Assembly: GCF_900105675.1 (NCBI RefSeq)
Contig: NZ_LT629786.1
Location: 248,001 to 312,000 of the forward strand
DNA length: 64,000 nt
Source of the DNA: Pseudomonas synxantha
Lineage (GTDB): Bacteria > Pseudomonadota > Gammaproteobacteria > Pseudomonadales > Pseudomonadaceae
Direction: 5' to 3'
The position numbers and the translations under genes were made by a program. The notes under the pieces were generated by a model that was not told where the DNA came from, made no database searches, and was given only the letters and a program-made list of their open reading frames with translations. Below are positions 56,901 through 64,000 of this stretch, in pieces. Position 1 is the stretch's first letter. Every line of letters starts with the position of its first letter.

Positions 56901-57108
56901 GCCCGTTCTGATGACAGCCCTAGTCGCATCCCTCGGATTTATCCCGATGGCTCTCGCAACAGGTACCGGTGCTGAAGTTCAGCGGCCACTGGCGACAGTG
57001 GTGATTGGCGGGATTCTTTCGTCTACCGTGCTTACTCTGTTGGTGCTTCCTGCTCTGTATCAATGGGCACACCGCAAAGATGATGATGGTGATGAAGCGG
57101 GTAGCTGA
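53956..57108 (+). CDS. czcA: Zinc/cadmium/cobalt RND transporter CzcA
   Basis: A 1050-residue heavy-metal RND pump. It has PIDAVPDITNVQVQI after the first helix and the proton-relay motif DFGIIVDGAVVIVEN in helix 4, which distinguishes the divalent CzcA group from CusA. Porter and docking domains are complete. It exports Zn, Cd and Co from the periplasm or inner-membrane outer leaflet through CzcB and CzcC. A terminator follows 14 bases after the stop. Confidence 0.94.
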   Translation: MFERIIRFAIEQRIVVMIAVLIMAGIGIYSYQKLPIDAVPDITNVQVQINTGAPGYSPLETEQRITFPVETAMAGLPGLQQTRSLSRSGLSQVTVIFKDGTDIFFARQLINERLQVAKEQLPDGVEAVMGPVSTGLGEIFLWTVEAEDGALKEDGTPYTPTDLRVIQDWIIKPQLRNVPGVAEINTIGGFAKQFLIAPDPKRLATYKLTLNDLVVALESNNANVGAGYIERNGEQLLIRAPGQVSNIEDIANIVITSVDGTPIRISNVAEVSIGKELRTGAATENGREVVLGTVFMLIGENSRTVSQAVATKLTDINRTLPKGVVAVTVYDRTNLVEKAIATVKKNLVEGAILVIAILFLFLGNIRAALITAMVIPLSMLFTFTGMFNNKVSANLMSLGALDFGIIVDGAVVIVENAIRRLAHAQHKHGRILTKAERFHEVFAAAGEARRPLIFGQLIIMVVYLPIFALTGVEGKMFHPMAFTVVMALLGAMILSVTFVPAAIAMFITGKVKEEEGVVMRTARQRYEPILQWVLGHRNIAFSAAVALVVLSGILASRMGSEFIPSLSEGDFAMQAMRVPGTSLTQSVEMQQRLEKAVIAQVPEVERMFARSGTAEIASDPMPPNASDAYIMLKPQDQWPNPNKPRDELIAEVQKAAAGVPGSNYELSQPIQLRFNELISGVRSDVAVKVFGDDMDALNSTANKIAASLKAVPGSSEVKVEQTSGLPVLTINIDREKAARYGLNIADVQNSIAIAVGGRQAGTLYEGDRRFDMVVRLPETVRTDVAGMSSLLIPVPANVAQDANQIGFIPLSQVANLDLQLGPNQISRENGKRLVVVSANVRGRDLGSFVEEATKSLATVQIPAGYWTTWGGQFEQLQSAAKRLQIVVPVALLLVMTLLFLMFNNLKDGMLVFTGIPFALTGGVVALWLRDIPLSISAGVGFIALSGVAVLNGLVMISFIRGLREEGRTLRQAVDEGALTRLRPVLMTALVASLGFIPMALATGTGAEVQRPLATVVIGGILSSTVLTLLVLPALYQWAHRKDDDGDEAGS

Positions 57109-57121
57109 TAGCCCATAACAG

Positions 57122-57148
57122 AAGCCCACAGCAACGTTGTGGGCTTTT
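57122..57148 (+). terminator. Intrinsic terminator after czcA
   Basis: AAGCCCACA and TGTGGGCTT flank GCAACGT, followed by TTC; the T-run overlaps the stem end (GGGCTTTTC). Confidence 0.8.
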
Positions 57149-57169
57149 CATTCTGGATATTGTTGTCAC

Positions 57170-57185
57170 CTTTCAAAATTGTAAG
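57170..57185. promoter_or_regulatory. Weak czc-type box upstream of the DUF2790 gene
   Basis: The plus strand reads CTTTCAAAATTGTAAG; its complement CTTACAATTTTGAAAG keeps the left half (CTTAC AATTT) but not the right half. It is 73 bases before the start at 57258. Confidence 0.4.
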
Positions 57186-57257
57186 TTTACCGTCATGCCG
57201 GTGATGCCTGTGAGTTGATAAGGTTACTCCCAATAAGATTGATATTGAGAGGACCTT

Positions 57258-57584
57258 ATGAAAAAGCTTATCATTGCGGCAGCCCTAGCTGTTTTGCCTA
57301 TAGTTTCACAAGCTACTACGTTTTCCGAAAAGAAGCAGTTGCAATATATTCAGGAACATCAGAACGCCGTGGCTAGCTATGCGGCGAAAAATAATAAGCC
57401 AATACCAGAGATTCAGGACTACAAGTATGGAATGAAGATTGATGTTGCAAAATTTGTGCGTCAGTCCCAGGATCCCCGTACTTGCGAGGTGTATCAACGG
57501 TTGATGACCTACGAAGACTCGCGGGGTGAGCTTAATACGATTCGTTATTCTTTGTTTTCCCAATGTGTCAACAACAAAAATTGA
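57258..57584 (+). CDS. DUF2790-type small exported protein
   Basis: A 108-residue protein with a signal peptide ending at VSQA. The central IQDYKYGMKIDVAKFV resembles the YGM-x-LDI-x-V core of Pseudomonas DUF2790 proteins. Two Cys residues (TCEVY, QCVNN) could form a disulfide. Its RBS GAGAGGACC precedes the ATG. It directly follows czcA with its own promoter and terminator and so looks metal-regulated. Function unknown. Confidence 0.65.
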   Translation: MKKLIIAAALAVLPIVSQATTFSEKKQLQYIQEHQNAVASYAAKNNKPIPEIQDYKYGMKIDVAKFVRQSQDPRTCEVYQRLMTYEDSRGELNTIRYSLFSQCVNNKN

Positions 57585-57608
57585 ATGCATCGATAGGATT
57601 TTTAGAGG

Positions 57609-57648
57609 CCATAGAAAAACGCCAGGCGATGCCTGGCGTTTTCTATGG
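57609..57648. terminator. Long bidirectional hairpin terminator
   Basis: Arms of 18-19 bases (CCATAGAAAAACGCCAGGC / GCCTGGCGTTTTCTATGG) with a 3-base loop GAT. The A- and T-runs are inside the stem, so it can terminate from both sides. Confidence 0.85.
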
Positions 57649-58373
57649 TCCTTGACATGTTTTAACCAAAGATTGTCAGTCCTTGCCCCCCTCCCCAAAA
57701 GTAAGTCAAGTCCAGCTAAAAAATTTAGGCCGGCGAATTTGCACTCAGAAGCAGCGAATTTTGAAAAAAACTGATTTCTGTGACATCCAGGCAAAGCATG
57801 AGCACTGACTCAGTCGAAGTGCGGCTTGATAAGGGTGTTTATTGGAAAGTTTATAATTGGCTCGGGGCTTAGGCTTACTTAAAGACTTAACTCCGGATAA
57901 TTGCTTTAGGTGAGTCCTCAGGCTTTGAACGAAAAACGAAAGTCGATGGTGTGGCAGCAAGTTCTGGGTCGTACTAGCTTGCTACCCAACCAAAAATAAA
58001 CACTGAATATATGGGCTTAGCTCGACGACACGTACGTTTAGCAGGTTGCTTCTTGTTTAAACTGATGGGCGCTCGTGAGAAAATGGATCACTGGTTGGTA
58101 AGTTGATACTTAATTGGTGTAATTATTGGTGTCGTTACTGGTTTTCATGTTTTGAGAAAGTGCTTAATTGTCCAAGATCTAAAGTGCCATCATGTATATG
58201 CTCTTATCAGAATTGTAATCTCTGGATCATGCTAGAGTTATTTGTTCAGTTTATTATTAGGGTTTTTTGGTGTTTGTTGGGTGGCACAGCTATTGTCGAG
58301 GTGCTGCATCATTTAGTTCTGAAATTACATGCAGTTCACTTTTTTTTCACTTCGGGTTGTTTAGTCTTTGTAG
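57649..58373. other. AT-rich gene-free stretch with a czc-like box
   Basis: About 725 bases without a supported gene. Frames at 57745-57960 (minus) and 58103-58492 (plus) have poor composition and no ribosome site. At 58204-58219 the plus strand reads TTATCAGAATTGTAAT, the reverse complement of ATTACAATTCTGATAA, close to the czc boxes and 154 bases before gtrA. Confidence 0.5.
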
Positions 58374-58793
58374 ATGGAAAATACAAGCATGTCGATCATA
58401 GCTTTGCTTATTCGTTATCTAGGCATTGGATTCGTAGCAACCGGGGGGCACTATTTTGTATTTCTCCTGCTTATTGTAAATGGAGTTACTGATCCAGTGT
58501 TAGCCAGCGTTGGCGGAGGCGTGATAGGCGCTATTATTAGCTATATTGGTAATAGAAGGCTCAGTTTCGTGGCGACGGGAATTTATAAGCTTCAACCTAT
58601 CAGGTTTGTACTTGTCTCGTTGGCAACTAATATCGGTAATGGTGTAGGTATGTGGGTTCTGATTAAATTCAATCTCTCACCGCTTGTCTCTCAGATTTTA
58701 GTGACTTTAACCCTAACTGCGCTCGGATTCACTGCGCATCGTTTCTGGACATTCAATCATGCGGACATCACATCGGCTTTCCGAACGCGCTGA
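58374..58793 (+). CDS. GtrA-family membrane protein (putative lipid-linked sugar flippase)
   Basis: A 139-residue protein with four membrane helices, the GtrA family: LIRYLGIGFVATGGHYFVFL, a conserved SYIGNRRLSF between helices 2 and 3, and GFTAHRFWTF at the end. GtrA proteins are thought to flip undecaprenyl-phosphate-linked sugars. First gene of a three-gene operon; overlaps the next gene by 35 bases. A start at 58389 (MSIIALL) is also possible. Confidence 0.85.
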   Translation: MENTSMSIIALLIRYLGIGFVATGGHYFVFLLLIVNGVTDPVLASVGGGVIGAIISYIGNRRLSFVATGIYKLQPIRFVLVSLATNIGNGVGMWVLIKFNLSPLVSQILVTLTLTALGFTAHRFWTFNHADITSAFRTR

Positions 58794-59742
58794 CCCCTTG
58801 TTAACAATAGTGGTTCCTTGCTTTCAAGAAGAGCAAACCATTCCGGAATTTCACAAGCGCATCACCAGAGTTGTAAAGCGCCTGCCTGTTTCGTGCGAGA
58901 TTCTCTATGTCGACGATGGTAGTAGCGATCAAACTGCAGACCTACTTCGACACTATCAAGATGGATCAAATGTACGATGCCTGTTCCTAAGTCGGAACTT
59001 CGGAAAAGAGGCTGCGTTAAGTGCAGGGATCGACCATGCACGCGGTAGCGCATTGATCTTCATTGATGTCGACCTTCAGGATCCACCTGAACTCATCTCG
59101 AGTATGGTATATCATTGGCAGATGGGTTACGACGTTGTGAACATGCAACGCGACTTGCGAACTGGCGACTCCTGGCTAAAACGCACGAGTGCACGTAGCT
59201 ATTACTGGATCATGCAGCGCCTGGTGGAGAAAGTTGATCTTCCGGTGGATGTCAGTGACTTCCGTCTGATTGGTCCTGCTCCATTGGCCGCCTTAAGAGC
59301 GCTGGACGAACGCTCCAGAATTCTTAAGGGTTTGATCGGCTGGGTAGGCTTTCGCACCATTGAGTTACCCTACAATCGCACTTCCCGTCATGCCGGCAAT
59401 ACCAAGTGGAACGCCGCTAGCCTGCTGGACCTAGCCATCGAAAGTATTCTCAGCTTCTCCCGCAAGCCGCTTCGTATATTCAGTCTCATTAGCTTCAGTT
59501 TCTTTGTCTCCAGCATCTGCTACCTGCTCGCAGTACTGGTAGCAGGCTCCTTTGACATCCATCACCTGCTTGTCGGAATTGCTTCATTCATGTGCGTGGG
59601 TGTTGCACTGGTGGGCGAGTACGTAGGCGTAACGCTCGCGGAGGTCAAACGCCGCCCCCTTTATTTTCTAAATAGTAATAATGAAGCGCGACCCATGACT
59701 ATTCATCCTCCGGCTTCCTCACTCGAGGGTAAGAAATGCTGA
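58759..59742 (+). CDS. GtrB/ArnC-like membrane glycosyltransferase (GT2)
   Basis: A 327-residue polyprenyl-phosphate glycosyltransferase. The GT2 domain starts LLTIVVPCFQEEQTIPEFH, has the nucleotide-binding YVDDGSSDQT and the DVDLQDPPE metal-binding motif, and is followed by two C-terminal membrane helices. It loads a sugar onto undecaprenyl phosphate in the cytosol for flipping. The stop overlaps the next start. Confidence 0.88.
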   Translation: MRTSHRLSERADPLLTIVVPCFQEEQTIPEFHKRITRVVKRLPVSCEILYVDDGSSDQTADLLRHYQDGSNVRCLFLSRNFGKEAALSAGIDHARGSALIFIDVDLQDPPELISSMVYHWQMGYDVVNMQRDLRTGDSWLKRTSARSYYWIMQRLVEKVDLPVDVSDFRLIGPAPLAALRALDERSRILKGLIGWVGFRTIELPYNRTSRHAGNTKWNAASLLDLAIESILSFSRKPLRIFSLISFSFFVSSICYLLAVLVAGSFDIHHLLVGIASFMCVGVALVGEYVGVTLAEVKRRPLYFLNSNNEARPMTIHPPASSLEGKKC

Positions 59743-61175
59743 ATTTGAAAAGCGAGCGAACATTGTGGTTCATCCTGAGTTCGATTCTGCTTTTGCGTCT
59801 CCTGGGGCTGGGCGTATATCCCCTGATGGATACCTCTGAAGCACGCTACGCTGAAATGGCACGCAAGATGGTTGAACTGAGTGACTGGGTGACTCCGATG
59901 TTCGATTACGGAGTTCCATTTTGGGGCAAGCCACCGCTGTCTTTCTGGACCCAAGCGGCGAGCATGACGGTATTCGGCACCAATGAGTTTGCTGCTCGAT
60001 TCCCAGCCTGGTTTCTCCACTTGGCAAGCTGCTTCATCATCATCAGGCTCGCGACACAGGAGGTATCGCGCAAGGCGGGCATTTGGGCAGCCATCATCTT
60101 TTCCGGCACGGCGCTGGGCTTGGTGTCCAGTGGTGTTGTGCTGACTGACCCCGTTTTATCGTTCTCGATCCTGTTGGCCAGCTATGGTTTCTGGCGTTGG
60201 ATGAAGTGCGCAGGCAAAGGGGATGCCTACCTTATGTTCTTAGCTCTCGGCTTGGGCCTGCTTGCTAAAGGGCCACTGACCTTGGTACTGATGGGCGCGC
60301 CAGCATTTTTTTGGATCGTCATCTACAAGCAATGGAATCGGGTATTGAGGCTTCCTTGGGTAACGGGGATTGCTCTCATGTTAGGTATATCAGTGCCTTG
60401 GTACATTGCAGCCGAAATGAAGACGCCGGGTTTCCTTGAGTATTTTTTTGTCGGCGAGCACTGGAGCCGATATGTTGTAAGTGATTGGGCCGGGGATCTC
60501 TACGGGAGTGCTCACGCCAAGCCCTACGGCACCATATGGATTCAGCTTGGCTTAGCGTTGCTTCCTTGGACTTTCTTTCTACCCCTCGTTATTAGCAGGC
60601 GTGGGACGATGCAGCGCTTCGATGTATACCTTTGGCTTTGGGCATTGGCGACACCTGTTTTCTTTACTTTCTCTGGTAACATTCTCTGGACCTATCTTCT
60701 TCCTGCTCTGCCTGCATGGACGCTACTCCTTGCCGAATGTATCAGCGAAGTGGGCAGAAAGACTGCTTGGGCTGCTGCAGCGAGCGCTCTGATGCTGCCA
60801 GTCGCGGGCGCCGGTATTATCTATAACGGTGTGCTTGAGGATCGTCCTCAGAACCAGCGAGATTTAGTGCAGGCCTGGCTGGATGTGCAGTCGTCTCAAT
60901 CGGGCCCCCTGATTTATCCTGGCCGCCGCTCGTATTCGTCGGAGTTTTATAGCCGGGGAATGTCCAAAAGCATCAAAGATCCTGACAAGTGGCCTCGCGA
61001 CAGATCGTTCTACCTTTCCAGGCGTTTGCGCGACAGCGATTCTGATCTACCTGTAGACGTTGGTTGCAAAATAATCACTGAAACGAACGCGAGCCAACTG
61101 CTTCTATGCCGCTGGAAGGACACTGCACAGGATGGTGAAAATATTCTAGGAGATAGTGCTACTGGCTCCCGTTGA
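59736..61175 (+). CDS. ArnT-like membrane glycosyltransferase (GT39/PMT_2 type)
   Basis: A 479-residue polytopic enzyme of the PMT/ArnT superfamily. The first periplasmic loop contains DTSEARYAEMARKMVELSDW, with the acidic catalytic residues, and the usual FWGKPPLSFW follows. About ten helices are visible. It is shorter than ArnT (about 550) because the C-terminal soluble domain is reduced. With GtrA and GtrB it likely transfers a lipid-linked sugar to an envelope acceptor, perhaps lipid A; the acceptor is unknown. Confidence 0.85.
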   Translation: MLNLKSERTLWFILSSILLLRLLGLGVYPLMDTSEARYAEMARKMVELSDWVTPMFDYGVPFWGKPPLSFWTQAASMTVFGTNEFAARFPAWFLHLASCFIIIRLATQEVSRKAGIWAAIIFSGTALGLVSSGVVLTDPVLSFSILLASYGFWRWMKCAGKGDAYLMFLALGLGLLAKGPLTLVLMGAPAFFWIVIYKQWNRVLRLPWVTGIALMLGISVPWYIAAEMKTPGFLEYFFVGEHWSRYVVSDWAGDLYGSAHAKPYGTIWIQLGLALLPWTFFLPLVISRRGTMQRFDVYLWLWALATPVFFTFSGNILWTYLLPALPAWTLLLAECISEVGRKTAWAAAASALMLPVAGAGIIYNGVLEDRPQNQRDLVQAWLDVQSSQSGPLIYPGRRSYSSEFYSRGMSKSIKDPDKWPRDRSFYLSRRLRDSDSDLPVDVGCKIITETNASQLLLCRWKDTAQDGENILGDSATGSR

Positions 61176-61304
61176 AAGTAAGAGCCCGGCGAAGAGAGTA
61201 TTTAAATTTCTAGCTGCTTTTCAGTTTAAAGTGAATAATCCATCTCAGGATTTATCTTTGATGCTGAAAAATTATTTAATAAGTACAATTAGGGAGAGGT
61301 TGCT

Positions 61305-61332
61305 AAAAAGCCAGATATTAATCTGGCTTTTT
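61305..61332. terminator. Bidirectional intrinsic terminator
   Basis: Perfect 12-base arms AAAAAGCCAGAT / ATCTGGCTTTTT around ATTA. It lies between the glycosyltransferase operon (plus) and the convergent small gene at 61363 (minus) and fits both. Confidence 0.9.
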
Positions 61333-61362
61333 GTCGATGGCTTTGATCGTGTTAATTGTTTT

Positions 61363-61593
61363 TTACTGTCTCTTAGTTGTCGACTTGCTGCTAATGCCCT
61401 TAGGTTCTTTCTGTTTTTCTTGAGCAATTTTCTGCTTACTTTTCTCCGATACATCAGGACCCCATAGACGAGCTTGCTCGGCTCGGAAGTTATCTTTGAA
61501 ATTTTTGGTTCGCTCGAAACCGTCTTCAGCAAAAGCGGAACTCATAAATCCAGTCAGTACGATACCAATAGAGAGGAGTTTTATGAATTTCAT
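61363..61593 (-). CDS. Small exported protein, PtrA-like mature start
   Basis: A 76-residue protein with a signal peptide (IGIVLTGFMSSAFA) and mature start EDGFERTKNFKDNFRAEQAR, vaguely like the PtrA-type E-x-G-x-x-R start. The C-terminus is Lys/Gln-rich and probably disordered. A czc-type box lies about 93 bases upstream. Function unknown. Confidence 0.65.
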   Translation of the reverse strand: MKFIKLLSIGIVLTGFMSSAFAEDGFERTKNFKDNFRAEQARLWGPDVSEKSKQKIAQEKQKEPKGISSKSTTKRQ

Positions 61594-61685
61594 TGTGCCC
61601 TCGATGTTTACTAGGTCTGCTTAACTAGCAGCCTTTGTGGTTTGATAGTTTAGGATTTTGAAGCTAACAGCAGGGTGAGGGAATC

Positions 61686-61701
61686 ATTACAATTTCGTAA
61701 T
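61686..61701. promoter_or_regulatory. Putative CzcR box upstream of the 76-residue gene
   Basis: ATTACAATTTCGTAAT has perfect inverted arms ATTAC/GTAAT around six bases, the most symmetric site of the set. Confidence 0.6.
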
Positions 61702-62196
61702 TTATGCGTTTGGTGAAACGGTATAAATTTTGTGTTTGTGAAAGCTCCGAAGCAGGCTATTTTTCTTTCATAACCTTTAATGTGATATCTAAGCCATTGA
61801 TGTTTTTGGATTTTTTGCCACTAGTGGAAGCTAGCCATAAACGATCTAAAGACTGTGTAGCAGCGATTGGATATTTTTGTTTACGCATCGAAGCTAACGG
61901 CTAGATTAGCTGGCATCTCAAATGCGGCGCCGTTGGCGGTTAGTCAAACTGGCTGTCGAATTTTTTTGACTCCGTCTGTGGTTCACTCAGAGGGGCGTGA
62001 AAGAGTTTAAGGCGGGGGGGGGGGGCGTGCCGATAAGGTCGCGTTATATGTGGCTGCTCGCCATATTTTCGGGTAGGGCTGCCTTCCCCTCTAGACGTCG
62101 AGCTAAAGACCAAAACAATACGGCAGCCCTCAGGCATTAAAGCTTTCAAGTAAAAAAGAGAGCTCTTCTAAAATCGGCCCCCTCCATATACGGGAC
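61702..62196. other. Gene-poor stretch with a 12-G tract
   Basis: No supported gene is seen between the small-gene promoter and czcS. Positions 62014-62025 are twelve consecutive G. A run this long is prone to replication slippage and sequencing error. Short open frames crossing it have no family resemblance. Confidence 0.5.
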
Positions 62197-63612
62197 CTAG
62201 GCTGCGCCCATTTGCGTTTGCTTCATTTGGGTGTCGGGAAAGTTGAGGTGAAACCAGGTAAAATTCTGATCAGTCACTTCTACGCTCGCAGAACCCTGAT
62301 GCAATCCCATAATTGACTGTACTATAGCTAGGCCCAGACCCGTACCACCTTCATTTCGTGCTCGGCTTTTGTCTACACGGTAGAACCGCTCGAACAAATG
62401 CACCTGGTGTTCCTTGGCGATTCCGCGCCCCGGGTTACCAACACTCAAGGTAGTTCCGTTAGCACCGCGTTGAACTTTCACGTAAACCGTCCGGCCTCTT
62501 GGGCAGTAGCGAATCGCGTTCGAGACAAGGTTCGAGATGGCTCGTTGAATCATTATCTGATTGCCACGCACCACGCCATTTCCTGTGAGCTGGAGTTGTA
62601 TTTCGCCTTCTTCGGCCGTAATGCTGAAGAGGTCGCAGACCCGCTGAATTTCGTCGAGCAAACAGACATTTTCGAATTCTACCATTGACGCGGGGTGGCT
62701 GACCTGGGCTAGAAATAGCATGTCGGAAACCATTCGACTCATGCGGTCCAACTCTTCCGTGCACGACTCCAAGACTTCTCGGTACTCAGGAAGAGACCTT
62801 TCCCGGGTCAGCGCAACCTGAGCCTTACCCATGAGATTGGACAAAGGTGCACGCAGTTCGTGAGCAAGATCGTCCGAGAACTGCGATAGCTGCTGAACCC
62901 CATCATCTAGACGCATCAGCATGATATTGATTCCATCGCCGAGCTTCTTCAGTTCTGCCGGCATCCCCTTCGTTGGTAGGCGATGATCAAGGCTCTCGGT
63001 GGAAATTTTCGAGGCAATCCTCAAGAACTTGGTCAGAGGCAGTAGTCCTCTGCGCACAGTCCACCATCCAATGGCCAAGATCAGCAAGAGAATAAGAGGC
63101 GAGACCATCAGCGCCCAGGTTAGCAATGCATCGAGCAGGGCTTGGTTGGCTGACTGGTCCATGGTCATGAACACACTAACTTCGGTTCCATCGCCTAGAT
63201 TCATTACTCGCGAAGCGCTAAGTAGCGGGCGACCCGTGGAGTCACGCCACTCGTGCTGTTTAACCTGCTCGGTTGGCTTGAACTTGTGCACTTCCAGGTT
63301 GACTGCCTTCGAACCTATTGAGAGCAGTGGAGTTTGCGTTTGTCCTGACTCAAAGATGCTGACGTACAGATTATTGTGCCCCATGACCAAGTCAACTAGC
63401 TGGTGCGCGTCTGGATTGACATCAGCGATACTAGTGATAGCGGATAGGTTGTGAGTCATACCCGCCATTTTCACTTCGAGGTCCATTCGGGAGTTTCTCT
63501 CGAGAGCTTGGCTCACCATCACATACCCAAAGGTGGCGAAAAGGAGGAGCAGCGCTGCGCTCATCAAACCGACTTTGAATCCCAGCTTCACAGCCAGACT
63601 GAACGGCCTCAT
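62197..63612 (-). CDS. czcS: Heavy-metal sensor histidine kinase CzcS
   Basis: A 471-residue kinase of the CzcS/CusS group. Two membrane helices (about 16-35 and 165-187) enclose a periplasmic sensor. HAMP follows, then His251 in SDDLAHELRAPLSN. The ATPase domain has NLVSNAIRYCPRGR and GGTGLGLAIVQSIMG. It overlaps czcR by 4 bases. It may also phosphorylate the orphan CzcR at 48442. Confidence 0.9.
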   Translation of the reverse strand: MRPFSLAVKLGFKVGLMSAALLLLFATFGYVMVSQALERNSRMDLEVKMAGMTHNLSAITSIADVNPDAHQLVDLVMGHNNLYVSIFESGQTQTPLLSIGSKAVNLEVHKFKPTEQVKQHEWRDSTGRPLLSASRVMNLGDGTEVSVFMTMDQSANQALLDALLTWALMVSPLILLLILAIGWWTVRRGLLPLTKFLRIASKISTESLDHRLPTKGMPAELKKLGDGINIMLMRLDDGVQQLSQFSDDLAHELRAPLSNLMGKAQVALTRERSLPEYREVLESCTEELDRMSRMVSDMLFLAQVSHPASMVEFENVCLLDEIQRVCDLFSITAEEGEIQLQLTGNGVVRGNQIMIQRAISNLVSNAIRYCPRGRTVYVKVQRGANGTTLSVGNPGRGIAKEHQVHLFERFYRVDKSRARNEGGTGLGLAIVQSIMGLHQGSASVEVTDQNFTWFHLNFPDTQMKQTQMGAA

Positions 63613-64000
63613 GCGCGCTCCTCCAGAACGTACCCTATGCCTCGAAGTTTATGTATGAGCTTGGTCTCAAATGGATCATCGATCTTCGAGCGTAATCGCC
63701 GGATAGAGACGTCAATAACGTTATTATCGCAGTCAAAGTTCATGTCCCATATCAGCCAGATGCTCTGAGAGCGTGTAAGTGCTTTGCCAGCTCGACTAAT
63801 GAGAAGGTGCAGGAGAGCAAATTTCTTGGTGTTGAGGTCTATGCGTGTAGATCCACGGAACACCCGATGGCGCACAGAGTCGAGCTCTACATCCGAAATT
63901 CTCAGCGCGTTTTTCTCAAAAAGCTCGTCGCCACGTCTTTGCAGCGAGCGCATGCGAGCAAGCAGCTCGGGAAACTCGAAGGGCTTGACGAGGTAGTCAT
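63609..64000 (-). CDS. czcR: Response regulator CzcR, C-terminal part
   Basis: The gene runs off the right edge. The visible part begins DYLVKPFEFPELLARMRSL at the end of the receiver domain and includes the complete winged helix (LNTKKFALLHLLIS, IWDMNFDCDNNVIDVSIRRLR, HKLRGIGYVLEE). It is clearly related to, but distinct from, the orphan CzcR at 48442-49116. It forms an operon with czcS. Confidence 0.9.
   Translation of the reverse strand, partial: DYLVKPFEFPELLARMRSLQRRGDELFEKNALRISDVELDSVRHRVFRGSTRIDLNTKKFALLHLLISRAGKALTRSQSIWLIWDMNFDCDNNVIDVSIRRLRSKIDDPFETKLIHKLRGIGYVLEERA

Noticed and set aside
53956..57108. czcA read as cusA paralogue
   Set aside because: The helix-4 motif DFGIIVDGAVVIVEN fits CzcA-type divalent pumps; the Cus gene at 15502 has the [16 protein letters not shown] form.
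57745..57960. 71-codon minus-strand ORF
   Set aside because: AT-rich leader region, no ribosome site and no recognisable protein features.
58103..58492. 129-codon plus-strand ORF overlapping gtrA
   Set aside because: Low-complexity hydrophobic/Cys-Trp-rich translation; the overlapping frame encodes a clear GtrA protein.
1..64000. CRISPR arrays, tRNA genes, attachment sites, integrase
   Set aside because: No regularly spaced direct repeats, cloverleaf candidates or integrase-like translations were seen on reading both strands.

Overview
The window looks like Pseudomonas accessory DNA, probably from the syringae, fluorescens or putida groups. It carries integrative and conjugative element (ICE) transfer genes of the type first named from P. 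fluorescens PFL_47xx loci. It also has CopRS/CopCD and CzcRS/CzcCBA systems with Pseudomonas-style small periplasmic proteins, an OprD-family porin and a DUF2790-type protein. No tRNA, integrase, relaxase or origin was found.

Layout. (1) 1-18.8 kb is a copper block. On the minus strand are the start of the multicopper oxidase copA, a PtrA-like small protein, copZ, and an operon of cupredoxin, DUF2933 protein and YHS-containing copper ATPase, plus a second PtrA-like protein. On the plus strand are copRS, copCD, a CzcI-like protein and cusCBA, ending in a broken cusF. An orphan flagellar rod gene, flgB, sits inside this block. A complete IS66 element with a perfect 8-bp target duplication has landed just upstream of copR. 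(2) 18.8-36.1 kb is one long minus-strand conjugation operon (TraD, TraC and accessory type IV secretion proteins). It is interrupted by accessory helicase, DUF4177 and HNH genes and is cut at both ends. (3) 36.1-40.9 kb is a second IS66 whose transposase gene is split by a group II intron with a maturase. (4) 40.9-47.7 kb is a cadmium/arsenic-type block: an SBF/ACR3-like transporter divergent from a MerR-family regulator, then a CadA ATPase, a zinc-ribbon protein, a dead DUF411 gene and a decayed third IS66. (5) 48.4-64 kb is a zinc/cadmium/cobalt block: an orphan CzcR, an OprD porin, czcCBA, a DUF2790 protein, a GtrA-GtrB-ArnT-like lipid glycosylation operon, a small secreted protein, and czcS with the end of a second czcR.

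Together the genes form a layered metal-resistance island. Cytoplasmic ions are pumped out by P-type ATPases under MerR-type promoters with 19-bp spacers. Periplasmic ions are oxidised, bound or exported by CopA, CopC, Cus and Czc proteins under two-component control. The most informative pattern is a family of 16-bp sites. Copper promoters carry ATTAC-N6-GTCAG, whereas zinc-side promoters carry ATTAC-N6-GTTAT or close variants. These sites tie otherwise anonymous small genes, and possibly the glycosylation operon, into the metal regulons. All product names come from reading the translated sequences; no database search was run.
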